From GCA-958296115 sp965222445 (GTDB lineage Bacteria > Chloroflexota > Dehalococcoidia > Lucifugimonadales > CAJWER01), in assembly GCA_965222445.1 (NCBI GenBank), contig CBDCTY010000001.1, forward strand, positions 682,001-746,000: a DNA stretch of 64,000 nucleotides. The letters are read 5' to 3'. The translations under genes and the position numbers were made by a program. The notes beneath the pieces were generated by a model. It made no database searches and was not told where the DNA came from. It was given only the letters and a program-made list of their open reading frames with translations. Shown here one piece after another: positions 43,854 to 52,847 of this stretch; position 1 is the first letter of the stretch, and every line of letters begins with the position of its first letter.

Positions 43854-44130
43854 CTAGCCGTCCAGCCGGATGGCTCGGATGCGGTTGTTGTAGTAGTCGG
43901 AGACCAGGAGCACGTCCTGGCTGTATAGACAGATGCCGTGGGGCTCATTGAGCCGCGTCCTGGCGGCGTTACCTCCATCGCCCGCGTCCTCCGCCTCGCC
44001 GCTGCCGGCGACCGTCCTGAGGTCCGGTCGGACTCGATTCGGCGCACCCGGTTGTTGAACGAGTCGGAGAAGTAGACACGGCCGCCTCGGTCCACGGCGA
44101 GGCCTCAGGGCTGGGCGATGCGGGCATCGT
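43854..44130 (-). pseudogene. NHL-repeat protein, C-terminal fragment with stop and frameshift
   Basis: The minus strand reads DARIAQP, stop, GLAVDRGGRVYFSDSFNNRV, then in another frame LNEPHGICLYSQDVLLVSDY and YNNRIRAIRLDG, stop. It is a near copy of the last 90 residues of the gene at 48208-50352. One TGG-to-TGA change and a frameshift inactivate it. It is a partial duplicate 4 kb from the intact gene. Confidence 0.8.
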
Positions 44131-44381
44131 GGGCCTACGCTTGCTGTACGGCGACCCTTTCGGTACATCGTCTCAAATGTAGGTCGCGGTGTCGGTCTTG
44201 CGCGTTAGAGGCGTACGTCGGCACATTGTTGCTCTTTCTGGGCAGCTCATCCAGTCAAGGGCCTGCCTGTCGGCCACTCGGGGCCTGCGGCCCTACGAAT
44301 GGCAGCCCCAGCGCCTCCATCCTTGCGGGCCGTCCTGCCGTATGCCAGGGTGCGGGATCGATGTGGACCAGGCCACGCTGT

Positions 44382-46901
44382 CTATCGGGAGGCGTTGGGG
44401 ATCAGCCCCTCGATGACGCCCTTTCGCTCCATGGCTCGGATGTCGGCCTCTGGCACGCCGAGGATGTCTCGGAGCACATGTAGGTTGTCCTGGCCTAGCT
44501 CAGGCGCGAAGCGCCTCACACCCAAGGACATTTTTGAGAACCTCCACGGGGCGGCAAGGTGGACGCGCCCCTCGGCGTCCCGCTGGAAGAAGCCCCTGGC
44601 CCGGAGGTGCTCGTTCTCGGCGATCTGCTTGTTGGTGAGCACGGCCCCCGCGGGCACCCCCGCGTCCTGGAGCAGACACATGGCCGACTCGGCGCTTCGC
44701 TCCCGCGTCCAGGACCCGAGGATCCCGTCGATCTCACCCTCGTTTCGCTTCCTCTCCGCCGCTGTTGCGAACCGTCTGTCGTCCGCCAGGCCTGGCAGCC
44801 CCACGACCGCGCAGAGCGCCCGGAACTGCCGGTCCGTCTCGACGTCGATGGCGGCCCACTCGTCGTCCTTGCACGGGTAGCACCCCGTCGGGGCGCGGTC
44901 GGGGCGTTTGCCGACGCCGGCCTCGGCGGTCCGGCCATTCATCACGTAGTCCAGGACCGGCTCGGGAAGGGTAAAGATGTTGGCCTCTTGCTGCGACAGG
45001 TCGATCAGCTGTCCCTCCCCGGTCGCGGCCCGGTGGTGGATGGCGGCGAGCACGGCGACGGCTCCGAGCAGGCCGCCGTTGGGATCTCCGTATTTCACCC
45101 CCGTGGGGCTCGGCGCCGCCCCCGGGTAGCTGCTGATGCCAAGCAGGCCCGACATCGCCTCCTGCGTGGCGCCCATGCCCACGAACCCGGACTCCGGCCC
45201 TGTCCTCCCGAACGCGGGCAGCGCGACATAGACGATGCTCGGCGTGATCGCCCGGCAGTCCTCGTAGTCCACGCCCAGCCGCCCGGTGACGCCCACGCTG
45301 AAGTTCTCCGCCACCACGTCCGACATGGAGATGAGCTTGCGGATGTGACGTTGGCCCTCGTCGGTGCGGAGATCGATCGCGATCGCCAGCTTGTTCCGGC
45401 TATAGGCATGGTAGCGTCCGACACCCTTGCCGCGTCCGCCGTCGCCGCGGCGCGGCGACTCGACCTTGATGACCTCCGCCCCCAGGTCGGCAAGGATGCG
45501 GGTGCAGTACGGCCCCGCCCAGATGTGGGTGAAGTCGACCACCCTCAGACCCTCCAACGGCAGGCGGCCTTCTTCGCCGCCGTCACTGCGGCCCATCCGC
45601 TCGCCGCGAGGGGGCAGGGAGGAGCCGCCGTGCTCCCCCAACATCGGCGCGCGGCGCGAGACGAACGGCGTCCTCGACATCCTGAACGGTGCGCCCGGCA
45701 TCGTCACACTGCCCGCGACGGGGTGCCGCACCCGGACGAAGAAGCACCGGTGCCTCAGCTGCGTCGACTCCAGCAGGTCCCGCGCCGTCGCGACGTAGCC
45801 GTAGGCGTGACCGTAACGCTGGGCCAGCCGGTACACCTCCTCCTTGGTGTGCTCGGATACCCAACGGCCGAACAGACGGGTCAGCTCCTCGGCATGCTCG
45901 CCGCGTCCCTCCTCCGTCGTGAAGCGGGGCGACGCGAGATTCGGCAGGTCCTGCGACATCTCGCGGATGGCGCCCGTCCAGTCGGCGGACGACCTTCCGT
46001 AGGCCAGGACGTACCCGTCCCTCGCTTTCCATACGCCGCTGGGCTCCCAGTGAGTCCCATCCTCCCCCCTCCATGCCGCCGTCCCCCGGCTCCACGGGTC
46101 CGCGTCGCCCCTCTGCGACACCTTCTCGTCGTAGAGCCAGCCGTTCATGGTGGCGCCGAGAATCGACGTCAGGCTCTCCAGGTGCGAGACGTCGACGCGC
46201 TGCCCTCCGAGCCGGTCGCGGGCGAAGAGCGCCGCGACCGCCCCGATGAAGCCGTGGCAGCCGGCGTGGTAGTCGGCCAGGTTGCCGCCCTTCTTGAGCG
46301 GCGGGAGATGCCTGCTGCCGGCCAACCCGAGCTCACCGCTCAGCGCGTGGACGACGAGGTTTGTCGCCACGAAGTCCCGGTACGGGCCGTAGAGCCCGAA
46401 CGGGGTGATCGATACCACCACGAGGTCGGGGTTCGCCCGCGACAACTCGCCGCCTGCCTGTCGGCCTGCTTGGCCGCCCGCCCGTACGGGCAGGTCGGAC
46501 AGGGCAGACAGGTATCCCAGCCCTGCTGTTTCGAGGCCCGGCGGGCCGTCGATCAGCACGTCCGCCCGGTCGATCAGCTCCCGCAGCCGGCGCTGGTGCG
46601 ATGGGTTGTCGGCGTCGACCACGACGCTCTTCTTGCCTGCGTTCAGATAGAGGAACAGGCCGCTCGCCTCGGGGTTGGGGACGTCGTCCCTGAAGGGGCC
46701 CAGCGTTCGGGACACGTCACCGGAGGGCGGCTCGACCTTGATCACCTCTGCGCCGAACCCCGCCATCAGCTTCCCGCAGACCGGGCCCGCGATCCCCTCC
46801 GCGTGCTCCACGACAACCAGCCCCTCGAGGGCGCGGACGGCGCCGTCCGCGGGCGCCGGCGGGGAAAGGGTAGGGCATATGTCGCTCTCGGCAGTTGACA
46901 T
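44382..46901 (-). CDS. tandem CaiB/BaiF family CoA-transferase (two domains fused)
   Basis: This 839-residue protein contains two class III CoA-transferase units. The first (about residues 30-390) has GLVVVEHAEGIAGPVCGKLM, FGAEVIKVEPPSGD and the catalytic-Asp region GQRVDVSHLES. The second (about 455-839) has LRVVDFTHIWAGPYCTRIL, LGAEVIKVESPRRG and GQLIDLSQQEANIF. Each normally moves CoA between acids. The start at 46901 is preferred over the extended frame to 47222 because it follows GCGGAG and leads straight into the domain. It is divergent from a double hot-dog dehydratase, suggesting a shared acyl-CoA pathway. Confidence 0.87.
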   Translation of the reverse strand: MSTAESDICPTLSPPAPADGAVRALEGLVVVEHAEGIAGPVCGKLMAGFGAEVIKVEPPSGDVSRTLGPFRDDVPNPEASGLFLYLNAGKKSVVVDADNPSHQRRLRELIDRADVLIDGPPGLETAGLGYLSALSDLPVRAGGQAGRQAGGELSRANPDLVVVSITPFGLYGPYRDFVATNLVVHALSGELGLAGSRHLPPLKKGGNLADYHAGCHGFIGAVAALFARDRLGGQRVDVSHLESLTSILGATMNGWLYDEKVSQRGDADPWSRGTAAWRGEDGTHWEPSGVWKARDGYVLAYGRSSADWTGAIREMSQDLPNLASPRFTTEEGRGEHAEELTRLFGRWVSEHTKEEVYRLAQRYGHAYGYVATARDLLESTQLRHRCFFVRVRHPVAGSVTMPGAPFRMSRTPFVSRRAPMLGEHGGSSLPPRGERMGRSDGGEEGRLPLEGLRVVDFTHIWAGPYCTRILADLGAEVIKVESPRRGDGGRGKGVGRYHAYSRNKLAIAIDLRTDEGQRHIRKLISMSDVVAENFSVGVTGRLGVDYEDCRAITPSIVYVALPAFGRTGPESGFVGMGATQEAMSGLLGISSYPGAAPSPTGVKYGDPNGGLLGAVAVLAAIHHRAATGEGQLIDLSQQEANIFTLPEPVLDYVMNGRTAEAGVGKRPDRAPTGCYPCKDDEWAAIDVETDRQFRALCAVVGLPGLADDRRFATAAERKRNEGEIDGILGSWTRERSAESAMCLLQDAGVPAGAVLTNKQIAENEHLRARGFFQRDAEGRVHLAAPWRFSKMSLGVRRFAPELGQDNLHVLRDILGVPEADIRAMERKGVIEGLIPNASR
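46451..46512. repeat. palindromic repeat inserted in the CoA-transferase coding sequence
   Basis: GCCTGCCTGTCGG and CAGGTCGGACAGGGCAGACAGG are imperfectly inverted around the perfect 12-base palindrome GCCCGTACGGGC at 46480-46491. It encodes a low-complexity loop (PVRAGGQAGRQAGGE) in frame within the first domain. Confidence 0.55.
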
Positions 46902-47220
46902 CGTCTCCGCAGTCACTCTAGCATCTGACCCACACCAGTGTCCTGATTCGGGGATTCGCTCGAACAATTGTGAGGGGCTCTGGCATGCCCGGACTAAGGC
47001 GGTATAACCCGCACCCAAACCCAGAGGCTGCTCTAAGAGGGTGTGTGCCCGCCTAGCGGCAGACAGGTACAGAGGAGCGAAGCCCCTCGCCGGGAGTCTG
47101 ACGATGTCCCTCGGGCATGTCTTTTGTTTCTGGCCAAGGTAGGCGAAGATCCGGGGGAAGCTAGGGGCCCCAATAAGACCTGCAGGACAGGACACCAGAC
47201 ATCGACCGCGGGAGGACGCC
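46902..47220. other. divergent intergenic region
   Basis: This probably holds back-to-back promoters for the CoA-transferase and dehydratase genes. No motif can be assigned with confidence and no gene is seen. Confidence 0.4.
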
Positions 47221-48675
47221 ATGGCCCTGACCGAAACGAGGACGTGGGACTACGAAGCGGTCGAGGTCGGTCAGCGGGCGCAGCCCATCGCCAAGGAGGT
47301 GACTCTGGACTCCATCGTCCGCCATGCCTCCACCTCGCGCAGCATGAACCCGGACCACTACTCGGACGCGCCCCCGTTCGCCATGCCGACCCAGATCTTC
47401 TCCCTCGCCCCCAAGAACAGGGGAGGCGTTGCCGAGAACAACGGGATGAAGATCATCACCGCCCACGCGACCCCGTTCGCCAAGTGCGAGGGACGCTGGT
47501 TCGCCCCCATCCGGCTGGGAGACACCGTCACCAGCGTCGCAACCGTGCTGGAGAAGTACGAGCGGCGCGGCAGCAAGTTCGTCACGCTCAGGCTCGAGCC
47601 CCACAATGGCTGGGGCGAGAAGCTGGCCGAGATCGACCACACGTCCATCTTCGAGTTCCGCAAGCGCGACCGGCCTCGGCCGGGCTCCGACGGCGCGGCG
47701 CGACGGCCCGGACCGAACCTCGAGCCGTCGCCGCTCCAAGAGACGAGCCCGGACGAGGCGGTGGAGACCGTCACCTTCGAGACCATCGAGGTCGGCGGTG
47801 CGGTCCACCCCTTCACCATTCACTCGCCCCCCGAGGCCGAGGTCGACGGAGCCGCGGTCCCTGAGGACGAGATGAGCAGCCAGTCGAGCGATGCGAGCCA
47901 CGAGCCCCGCCGCTTCCCCTGGGGCGCCATGCACGGAGTCGGCGGCATCACCTTCATGGGCTGCCTCGACGCGATGCTGGAGCGATGGGCCCCCGACGGC
48001 ACTCTCTACAGCGGAGGCCGCCTCCTCTTCAAGGCCATCAAGAACTTCCGACCCGGCGACACCAACACCTACCGCGGCACCGTCACAGCCAAGCGAGAGC
48101 ACCACGGCAAGCGCCTCGTGGACATAGAGATCACCGGCGCTAACCAGCTAGGCCTGCTGACCGGGGTCGCCGAGGCGACGCTCGTCTCTAGGGAGCCTCT
48201 CCCAGACTTAGGCGTCGAGGCGGACGGCTCGGATGCGGTTGTTGTAGTAGTCCGAGACCAGCAGCACATCCTGGCTGTAGAGGCAGATGCCGTGGGGCTC
48301 GTTGAGACGCGCCCCGGCAGCATTCCCGCTGTCGCCCCCGTCCCCCGCCTCGCCGCTGCCGGCGACGGTCGTGAGTGTCCCGTCGGGCTCGATTCGGCGC
48401 ACCCGGTTGTTGAACGAGTCGGAGAAGTAGACGCGGCCGCCTCGGTCCACGGCGAGGCCCCAGGGCTGGTCGATACGGGCCTCTCGGGCGTGCGTACCGT
48501 CGGGCGAGAACCCCGGCTCTCCTGTGCCCGCAACGGTCGATATGGTCCCAGCGGCGTCCACCCTGCGTACCACGTGGAAGGCCGCGTCGGTGAAGTAGAG
48601 GCTGCCGGCACGGTCGATCCTGATGGTCGAGGGCGCGCCTATCCGCGCGCGGACCGCCGGGCCGCCGTCGCCTGA
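47221..48675 (+). CDS. double hot-dog (MaoC/FAS1-like) acyl dehydratase with aberrant tail
   Basis: Residues of about 10-145 and 175-330 are two MaoC-like hot-dog halves (WDYEAVEVGQRAQPIAKEVT, RWFAPIRLGDTVTSVATVLE; VTFETIEVGGAVHPFTIHS, LLFKAIKNFRPGDTNTYRGT). Such proteins hydrate or dehydrate CoA esters in the cytoplasm. Real similarity ends near EATLVSREPLPD (about 48210). The frame then runs on for about 155 codons antisense to the convergent NHL gene before a stop. The native stop was probably lost when the NHL end was joined here. GGGAGG precedes the ATG. Confidence 0.72.
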   Translation: MALTETRTWDYEAVEVGQRAQPIAKEVTLDSIVRHASTSRSMNPDHYSDAPPFAMPTQIFSLAPKNRGGVAENNGMKIITAHATPFAKCEGRWFAPIRLGDTVTSVATVLEKYERRGSKFVTLRLEPHNGWGEKLAEIDHTSIFEFRKRDRPRPGSDGAARRPGPNLEPSPLQETSPDEAVETVTFETIEVGGAVHPFTIHSPPEAEVDGAAVPEDEMSSQSSDASHEPRRFPWGAMHGVGGITFMGCLDAMLERWAPDGTLYSGGRLLFKAIKNFRPGDTNTYRGTVTAKREHHGKRLVDIEITGANQLGLLTGVAEATLVSREPLPDLGVEADGSDAVVVVVRDQQHILAVEADAVGLVETRPGSIPAVAPVPRLAAAGDGRECPVGLDSAHPVVERVGEVDAAASVHGEAPGLVDTGLSGVRTVGREPRLSCARNGRYGPSGVHPAYHVEGRVGEVEAAGTVDPDGRGRAYPRADRRAAVA

Positions 48676-50352
48676 CCAGCCCTGTATGCCGACTCCCGCG
48701 ACCGTCGCTATCACCCCCGTCACGGCGTCGATGCGCCGTATGCGGCCCACGGCGTCGCCTACGTAGATGTCGTCGTTCGGGCCGTGGGCGACTGCCTGGA
48801 CGTGGTAGAGGCTGGCGCTCACGGCGGGAGCCCCGTCGCCCAGGTCGGCCTTGAAGGCGGTGCCCGCGATGGTGCGCACCATGCCGTCCTCGTCGACCCT
48901 GCGCAGGCGCCCGTGCCGGGAGTCGGTGATGACGACGCGGCCCCGAGAGTCGACCGACACGTCGTGGGGGCTGCCGAAGCTCGCCTCGAGGGCGGGGCCG
49001 TTGTCCCCGCCGAAGGCGCGCGCTCCGCTTCCCGCCACCGTGCGGATCGTCCCAGTCAGGGGATCGATGGCGCGGATGCGCTGGTTCCATGGGTCGGCGA
49101 AGTAGACGTGGCCGTCGGGGCCGACGCATATCCCCGCCGGCCCTCGCAGGAACGCCTCTACGGCCGGGCCGCCGTCCCCCACGTGCGTGCCGCCGAGGGC
49201 CGTCGTGACTATGCCCGTCGCGCCCTCGTACCTGCGGAGCCGGCCCGAGCAGTCGCTCCAGTGCACGGTGCCGTCCGGGTCGGCCCAGATGCCCGACTCG
49301 CAGGAGTTGCACCGGGTCTGGGAGCCGTGCAACCCCTCCTCGCCCCAGCCCGACACTCCGGTGCCGACGATGGTCGAGACGATGCCCGTCACGGCGTCGA
49401 CCCTGCGGACGCGGTAGCCATACTTCTCGCCGACATACATGTTGTCGTGGGCGTCGATGCACAGGGAGTCGGGCATCAGCAAGCTCGCCTCTGCGGCCGG
49501 GCCGCCGTCCCCCTGGGAGGAGTGCCGGCCGTCACCCAGGACGGTCGTCACGATGCCTGTCTTCATGTCTATCTTGCGTATGCGGTTGTTGGAGTTGTCG
49601 CAGACGTAGAGGTCGCCCTTCGAGTCGAAGGCGACGTGCTCGGGGTGGAAGAAGCCGGCGTCCCTGGCTGGGCCGCCGTCGCCGTGGTAGCCTCCGAGGC
49701 TCAGGCCCGTCTCCCACGAGAACGTCGTCCCGGCAAGTCTGCCGGTGTACGGGCGCCACGGCCCATCCTCGGATGGGTAATGCCGCGCCTCCTGCCCGGC
49801 GAAGACCTCGATCGTCCCCGTCTGGGCGTCGATCCTGCGGATGTTGTTGTCCCACTCGCCCGATAGGTAGATGTTGCCGCCGTCGTCGATAGCGATGCCG
49901 CTCGTCGTATCGATCTCGGCGTTTACGGCCGGGCCGCCCGTGCCTCCCCTGCCGACCCTGCCTGAACCGGCGATACGGGTGATGACTCCAGTCTCGTAGT
50001 CGATGCGGCGGTAGCAGTTGTTCCAGAGGTCCGAGAAGTAGAGGTTGCCGTGCTTGTCCAGGGCGAGGTCGTGGGGACCGTACACCCTTGCGTCGATCGC
50101 CGGCCCGCCGTCGCCCTCGTCCCCGGGCACGCCGTCGCCCGCGAAGGTGTGGAGGATGCCCTCGCGGTCGATGCGCCACAGGCGGTGGCCCTTATAGTCG
50201 GCCACTATCAGGTCGCCGTCGGGCCTTCGCACCACGCCCAGGGTCCACCCGCTGGGCGCGTCACGCGCGGGCACCCCCTCGCGGTAGCCCGCGCCCGCGA
50301 TGGTGGCTATTCGCCCTCTTCCGAGGCGCTGAAGCTGCTGGATTAGCGACAT
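48208..50352 (-). CDS. NHL-repeat beta-propeller protein
   Basis: This 714-residue protein is built of about eleven NHL-type repeats, each with a DGGPAxxAxxxxPxxxxxDxxGNxY pattern (GDEGDGGPAIDARVYGPHDL, DKHGNLYFSDLWNN, DSKGDLYVCDNSNNRIRKID, DRGGRVYFSDSFNNRVRRIE). It has no signal peptide, so it may be cytosolic or exported another way. NHL propellers bind proteins, RNA or ligands; no catalytic site is visible. It is the last gene of a run after a DUF-type protein (19-base gap). Its 3' end is overlapped antisense for 468 bases by the dehydratase frame. Two degenerate copies of its C-terminus occur at 43854 and 40545. Confidence 0.88.
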   Translation of the reverse strand: MSLIQQLQRLGRGRIATIAGAGYREGVPARDAPSGWTLGVVRRPDGDLIVADYKGHRLWRIDREGILHTFAGDGVPGDEGDGGPAIDARVYGPHDLALDKHGNLYFSDLWNNCYRRIDYETGVITRIAGSGRVGRGGTGGPAVNAEIDTTSGIAIDDGGNIYLSGEWDNNIRRIDAQTGTIEVFAGQEARHYPSEDGPWRPYTGRLAGTTFSWETGLSLGGYHGDGGPARDAGFFHPEHVAFDSKGDLYVCDNSNNRIRKIDMKTGIVTTVLGDGRHSSQGDGGPAAEASLLMPDSLCIDAHDNMYVGEKYGYRVRRVDAVTGIVSTIVGTGVSGWGEEGLHGSQTRCNSCESGIWADPDGTVHWSDCSGRLRRYEGATGIVTTALGGTHVGDGGPAVEAFLRGPAGICVGPDGHVYFADPWNQRIRAIDPLTGTIRTVAGSGARAFGGDNGPALEASFGSPHDVSVDSRGRVVITDSRHGRLRRVDEDGMVRTIAGTAFKADLGDGAPAVSASLYHVQAVAHGPNDDIYVGDAVGRIRRIDAVTGVIATVAGVGIQGWSGDGGPAVRARIGAPSTIRIDRAGSLYFTDAAFHVVRRVDAAGTISTVAGTGEPGFSPDGTHAREARIDQPWGLAVDRGGRVYFSDSFNNRVRRIEPDGTLTTVAGSGEAGDGGDSGNAAGARLNEPHGICLYSQDVLLVSDYYNNRIRAVRLDA

Positions 50353-50371
50353 GGCGATGGTTGCCTCGTGC

Positions 50372-50890
50372 CTAGCTGAACTCCCTGGAGTCTTGCCAGA
50401 GGCTGTCGAACTGGAACCCGAACGAGCGGTCGGCGCCCGGCGCCTTGCGGTCGAGCTTGAAGGTGCACAGCTCGTGGCTGCGGCGGTTCCTGGCTATGGT
50501 GCACACGTAGATCGAATCGTCGACCGCGAAGGTGATCTGCGAGGGGTAGTCGTCGTAGATCCTGAGCGAGAAGTCCAGGCCGTCCAGGACGCTAAGCAGC
50601 TCCCTGATGTTCCTGCGCACGTGGTCCCTCTGCTCGGCGAAGGTGATGCCGAGCTGGTGGGCGCGGCGGGCAATATAGGGGCTGGCTGGGTCCAGGGTGA
50701 GGAGCCTGACCCTGAGCTCGGGCGTGTTCCTGAGGGCGTCGTGCAGGGCCTCGAAGTGGTAGCGCCTGATGGAGTCCACGTCCATCTGGAGTATGTCGAC
50801 AGCGCGGTTTGCCGCCCGTATGTCGGCGTTGATCTCGTCGACAGGGCGCTGTTCGAAGCAGGTCACCTGGTAGCTCTTTGTTGCAGACAC
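50372..50890 (-). CDS. conserved hypothetical protein
   Basis: This 172-residue soluble protein starts at a GTG 6 bases after GGAGGTG. It has an N-terminal helical part (AANRAVDILQMDVDSIRRYH, FEALHDALRNTPELRVRLLT) and a beta-rich C-terminal part (SLRIYDDYPSQITFAVDDSI, YVCTIARNRRSHELCTFKLD). The LTLDPASPYIARRAHQLG stretch recalls proteins that sit beside PLD-like or effector-type domains, but no family is assigned. It lies between enolase and the NHL gene on the same strand, with gaps of 41 and 19 bases. Confidence 0.65.
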   Translation of the reverse strand: MSATKSYQVTCFEQRPVDEINADIRAANRAVDILQMDVDSIRRYHFEALHDALRNTPELRVRLLTLDPASPYIARRAHQLGITFAEQRDHVRRNIRELLSVLDGLDFSLRIYDDYPSQITFAVDDSIYVCTIARNRRSHELCTFKLDRKAPGADRSFGFQFDSLWQDSREFS

Positions 50891-50931
50891 TTAACACCTC
50901 CCTGGAGTGTTCCCTTCCCTGGGGCCGCGCA

Positions 50932-52245
50932 TTAGGCGCCGCCGAGCCACCGGGACTGGGATGCGACGGCCCGGTAGGCGTCTAGTCCGGCAAACTCGGC
51001 CCTGTCCCCAAGCTCCTCTTCGATCCTGAGCAGGCGGTTGTACTTGGCGGTGCGCTCACCTCGCGCCGGCGCCCCAGCCTTGATCTGGCCGGCCGCCGTT
51101 CCGACCGCCAGGTCCGCGATCGAGTCGTCCCCCGTCTCACCCGATCTGTGGCTGATCACCGTGCCCCAGCCCTTCTCCTTTGCCATCCTCACCGCGTCCA
51201 GGGTCTCGGAGACAGTGCCAATCTGGTTGAGCTTGATCAGGACGGCGTTCGCCGAGTCCGTCTCGATCCCGCGCCTGAGCCGCTCCGTGTTGGTGACGAA
51301 CAGATCGTCGCCAACGATTTGGACGCTGCGCCCTAGCCGCTCGGTAAGCCTCTGCCAGTGGGGCCAGTCTTCCTCCGCCATACCGTCCTCGATACTGATG
51401 ATCGGGTACCGCTGCGCCCACTCCTCGTACTGGTCGAGAAGCTGCCCGGGGTCGAGTATCGTGCCCTCCCTGAGCAGAGCGTAGCGCCCATCGTCCAGCA
51501 CCAGCTCCGTAGCAGCGACGTCCATGGCGAGGAAGCAGTGCTCGCCGGGCACGTATCCCGCCTCCTCTATGGCCGTGAGGGCCAGCTCCACGGCCTCCTG
51601 ATTGGTGGTAAGGGGCGGCGCGAACCCTCCCTCGTCTCCCAGGCCCGTCGCGGCACGTCTCCCGCGCAGGATGTCTCCAAGGGCGTGGTACGTCTCGACG
51701 CCGGCCCGCAGGGCGTCGCTGAAGCGGTCGAAGCCCGCGGCCACCACCATGAACTCCTGGAAGTCGGTCGAGTCGTCGGCGTGGCGCCCGCCGTTGATTA
51801 TGTTGAACATGGGCGTCGGCAGGGTGACGGGCGAATCTCCGGCCAGGTACGCGTAGAGGGGAACCCCATGGCTGGCGGCGGCCGCCCTGGCGACCGCCAG
51901 AGAGACTCCCAGCACCGCGTTGGCGCCGAGCCCCCCCTTGTTCGGGGTGCCGTCGACCTCGATGAGCACCCGGTCGACTGCGGACTGGTCGGCGGCGCTG
52001 AGGCCGATGACTGCCGGTGCGATGCGGGTCGCGACGTTGTCGACCGCCCGAGTAACGCCAAGCCCTCGGAAACGCCGGGGGTCTCCATCGCGCAGTTCGA
52101 CCGCCTCGAACGCGCCCGCGCTTGCGCCGGAAGGGACCGCCGCTCGCCCTCCGGAGCCGTCGGCAAGCTCGACGTCCACCTCGACGGTCGGGTTGCCGCG
52201 GGAATCGAGGATCTCCCTCGCGCGGATGGAAGCGATACTGCTCAC
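50932..52245 (-). CDS. eno: enolase (phosphopyruvate hydratase)
   Basis: This 437-residue glycolytic enzyme converts 2-phosphoglycerate to phosphoenolpyruvate. Conserved stretches are AREILDSRGNPTVEVDVEL, GASAGAFEAVELRDGD, the catalytic MDVAATEL, SIEDGMAEEDW, QIVGDDLFVTN, LIKLNQIGTVSET and ISHRSGETGDDSIADLAVG. The length is normal. The start is a GTG overlapping the stop of the upstream gene by 4 bases (GTGA), so expression is coupled. The frame extends to 52632, but homology begins at the GTG. Confidence 0.96.
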   Translation of the reverse strand: MSSIASIRAREILDSRGNPTVEVDVELADGSGGRAAVPSGASAGAFEAVELRDGDPRRFRGLGVTRAVDNVATRIAPAVIGLSAADQSAVDRVLIEVDGTPNKGGLGANAVLGVSLAVARAAAASHGVPLYAYLAGDSPVTLPTPMFNIINGGRHADDSTDFQEFMVVAAGFDRFSDALRAGVETYHALGDILRGRRAATGLGDEGGFAPPLTTNQEAVELALTAIEEAGYVPGEHCFLAMDVAATELVLDDGRYALLREGTILDPGQLLDQYEEWAQRYPIISIEDGMAEEDWPHWQRLTERLGRSVQIVGDDLFVTNTERLRRGIETDSANAVLIKLNQIGTVSETLDAVRMAKEKGWGTVISHRSGETGDDSIADLAVGTAAGQIKAGAPARGERTAKYNRLLRIEEELGDRAEFAGLDAYRAVASQSRWLGGA

Positions 52246-52745
52246 GCCGTGCCGGCCGCCTCTTGGCGTGACTCGGCCGCCCGGATCGCCAGGTCTACCG
52301 CCTCGGCCGGGTCCGACGCCGGGATCATCGACGTGTCCAGTGCACCGCCCCGCGTAAGCTGCCAGGTTTCCAGGGCCACCACGGGAATGCCATCGCCGAG
52401 GGCGTGCCCGATCTCGGAGAGCGTGCCGTACGCCCCCCCGACCGCGATCACTGCGCGCCCGCTCTTTACCACTATGGCGTTCCGCGCGTACGACATGCCT
52501 GTGCAGATGGGGATGTCGACCCAGGGGTTCGCGTCGGACGGGTCGCTGCCGGGCAGTATCCCCACCGTGGTGCCGCCGGCGGACTTGGCTCCCCGGCACG
52601 CCGCCTCCATCACGCCGCCGAGCCCGCCGCACACCACCACCGAGCCGCGTCTCGCGAGCCCCGCGCCCACCTGCTCGGCGAGACTGGCTATCTCGGGGGA
52701 AGGCTGTCCGGCGCCGATGACGGCTATGATCACTGCGTCCTCCAC
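52242..52745 (-). CDS. TIGR00725 family protein (LOG/Rossmann-like)
   Basis: This 167-residue soluble protein has a Rossmann-like fold related to LOG lysine-decarboxylase-like enzymes. Key motifs are IAVIGAGQPSPE, VVCGGLGGVMEAACRGA and VIAVGGAYGTLSEIGHAL. The usual PGGxGTxxE motif of LOG phosphoribohydrolases is GGAYGTLSE here. A function in nucleotide cleavage is possible but unproven. It leads an operon with enolase. Confidence 0.86.
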   Translation of the reverse strand: MEDAVIIAVIGAGQPSPEIASLAEQVGAGLARRGSVVVCGGLGGVMEAACRGAKSAGGTTVGILPGSDPSDANPWVDIPICTGMSYARNAIVVKSGRAVIAVGGAYGTLSEIGHALGDGIPVVALETWQLTRGGALDTSMIPASDPAEAVDLAIRAAESRQEAAGTA

Positions 52746-52811
52746 TGGTCCGGTGGGCTCGCTTACATCATAGCAGGGCGCATGTGGAACTCGTCCTTCA
52801 TGAAACGCAAA

Positions 52812-52847
52812 GAAGGCAGGCGCAACTCCAGGAATACGCCTGCCTTC
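52812..52847 (-). terminator. hairpin, probable terminator of a small minus-strand gene
   Basis: GAAGGCAGGCG pairs perfectly with CGCCTGCCTTC across a 14-base loop. On the minus strand it is followed by TTTGCGTTTC. It lies directly after the stop at 52848. Confidence 0.5.

Noticed and set aside
44559..46898. Plus-strand open frame of 779 codons
   Set aside because: It is antisense to the double CoA-transferase and lacks any recognisable motif.
52246..52632. N-terminal extension of enolase to 52632
   Set aside because: The extra codons are antisense-like relative to the TIGR00725 gene frame, and homology begins at the GTG at 52245.
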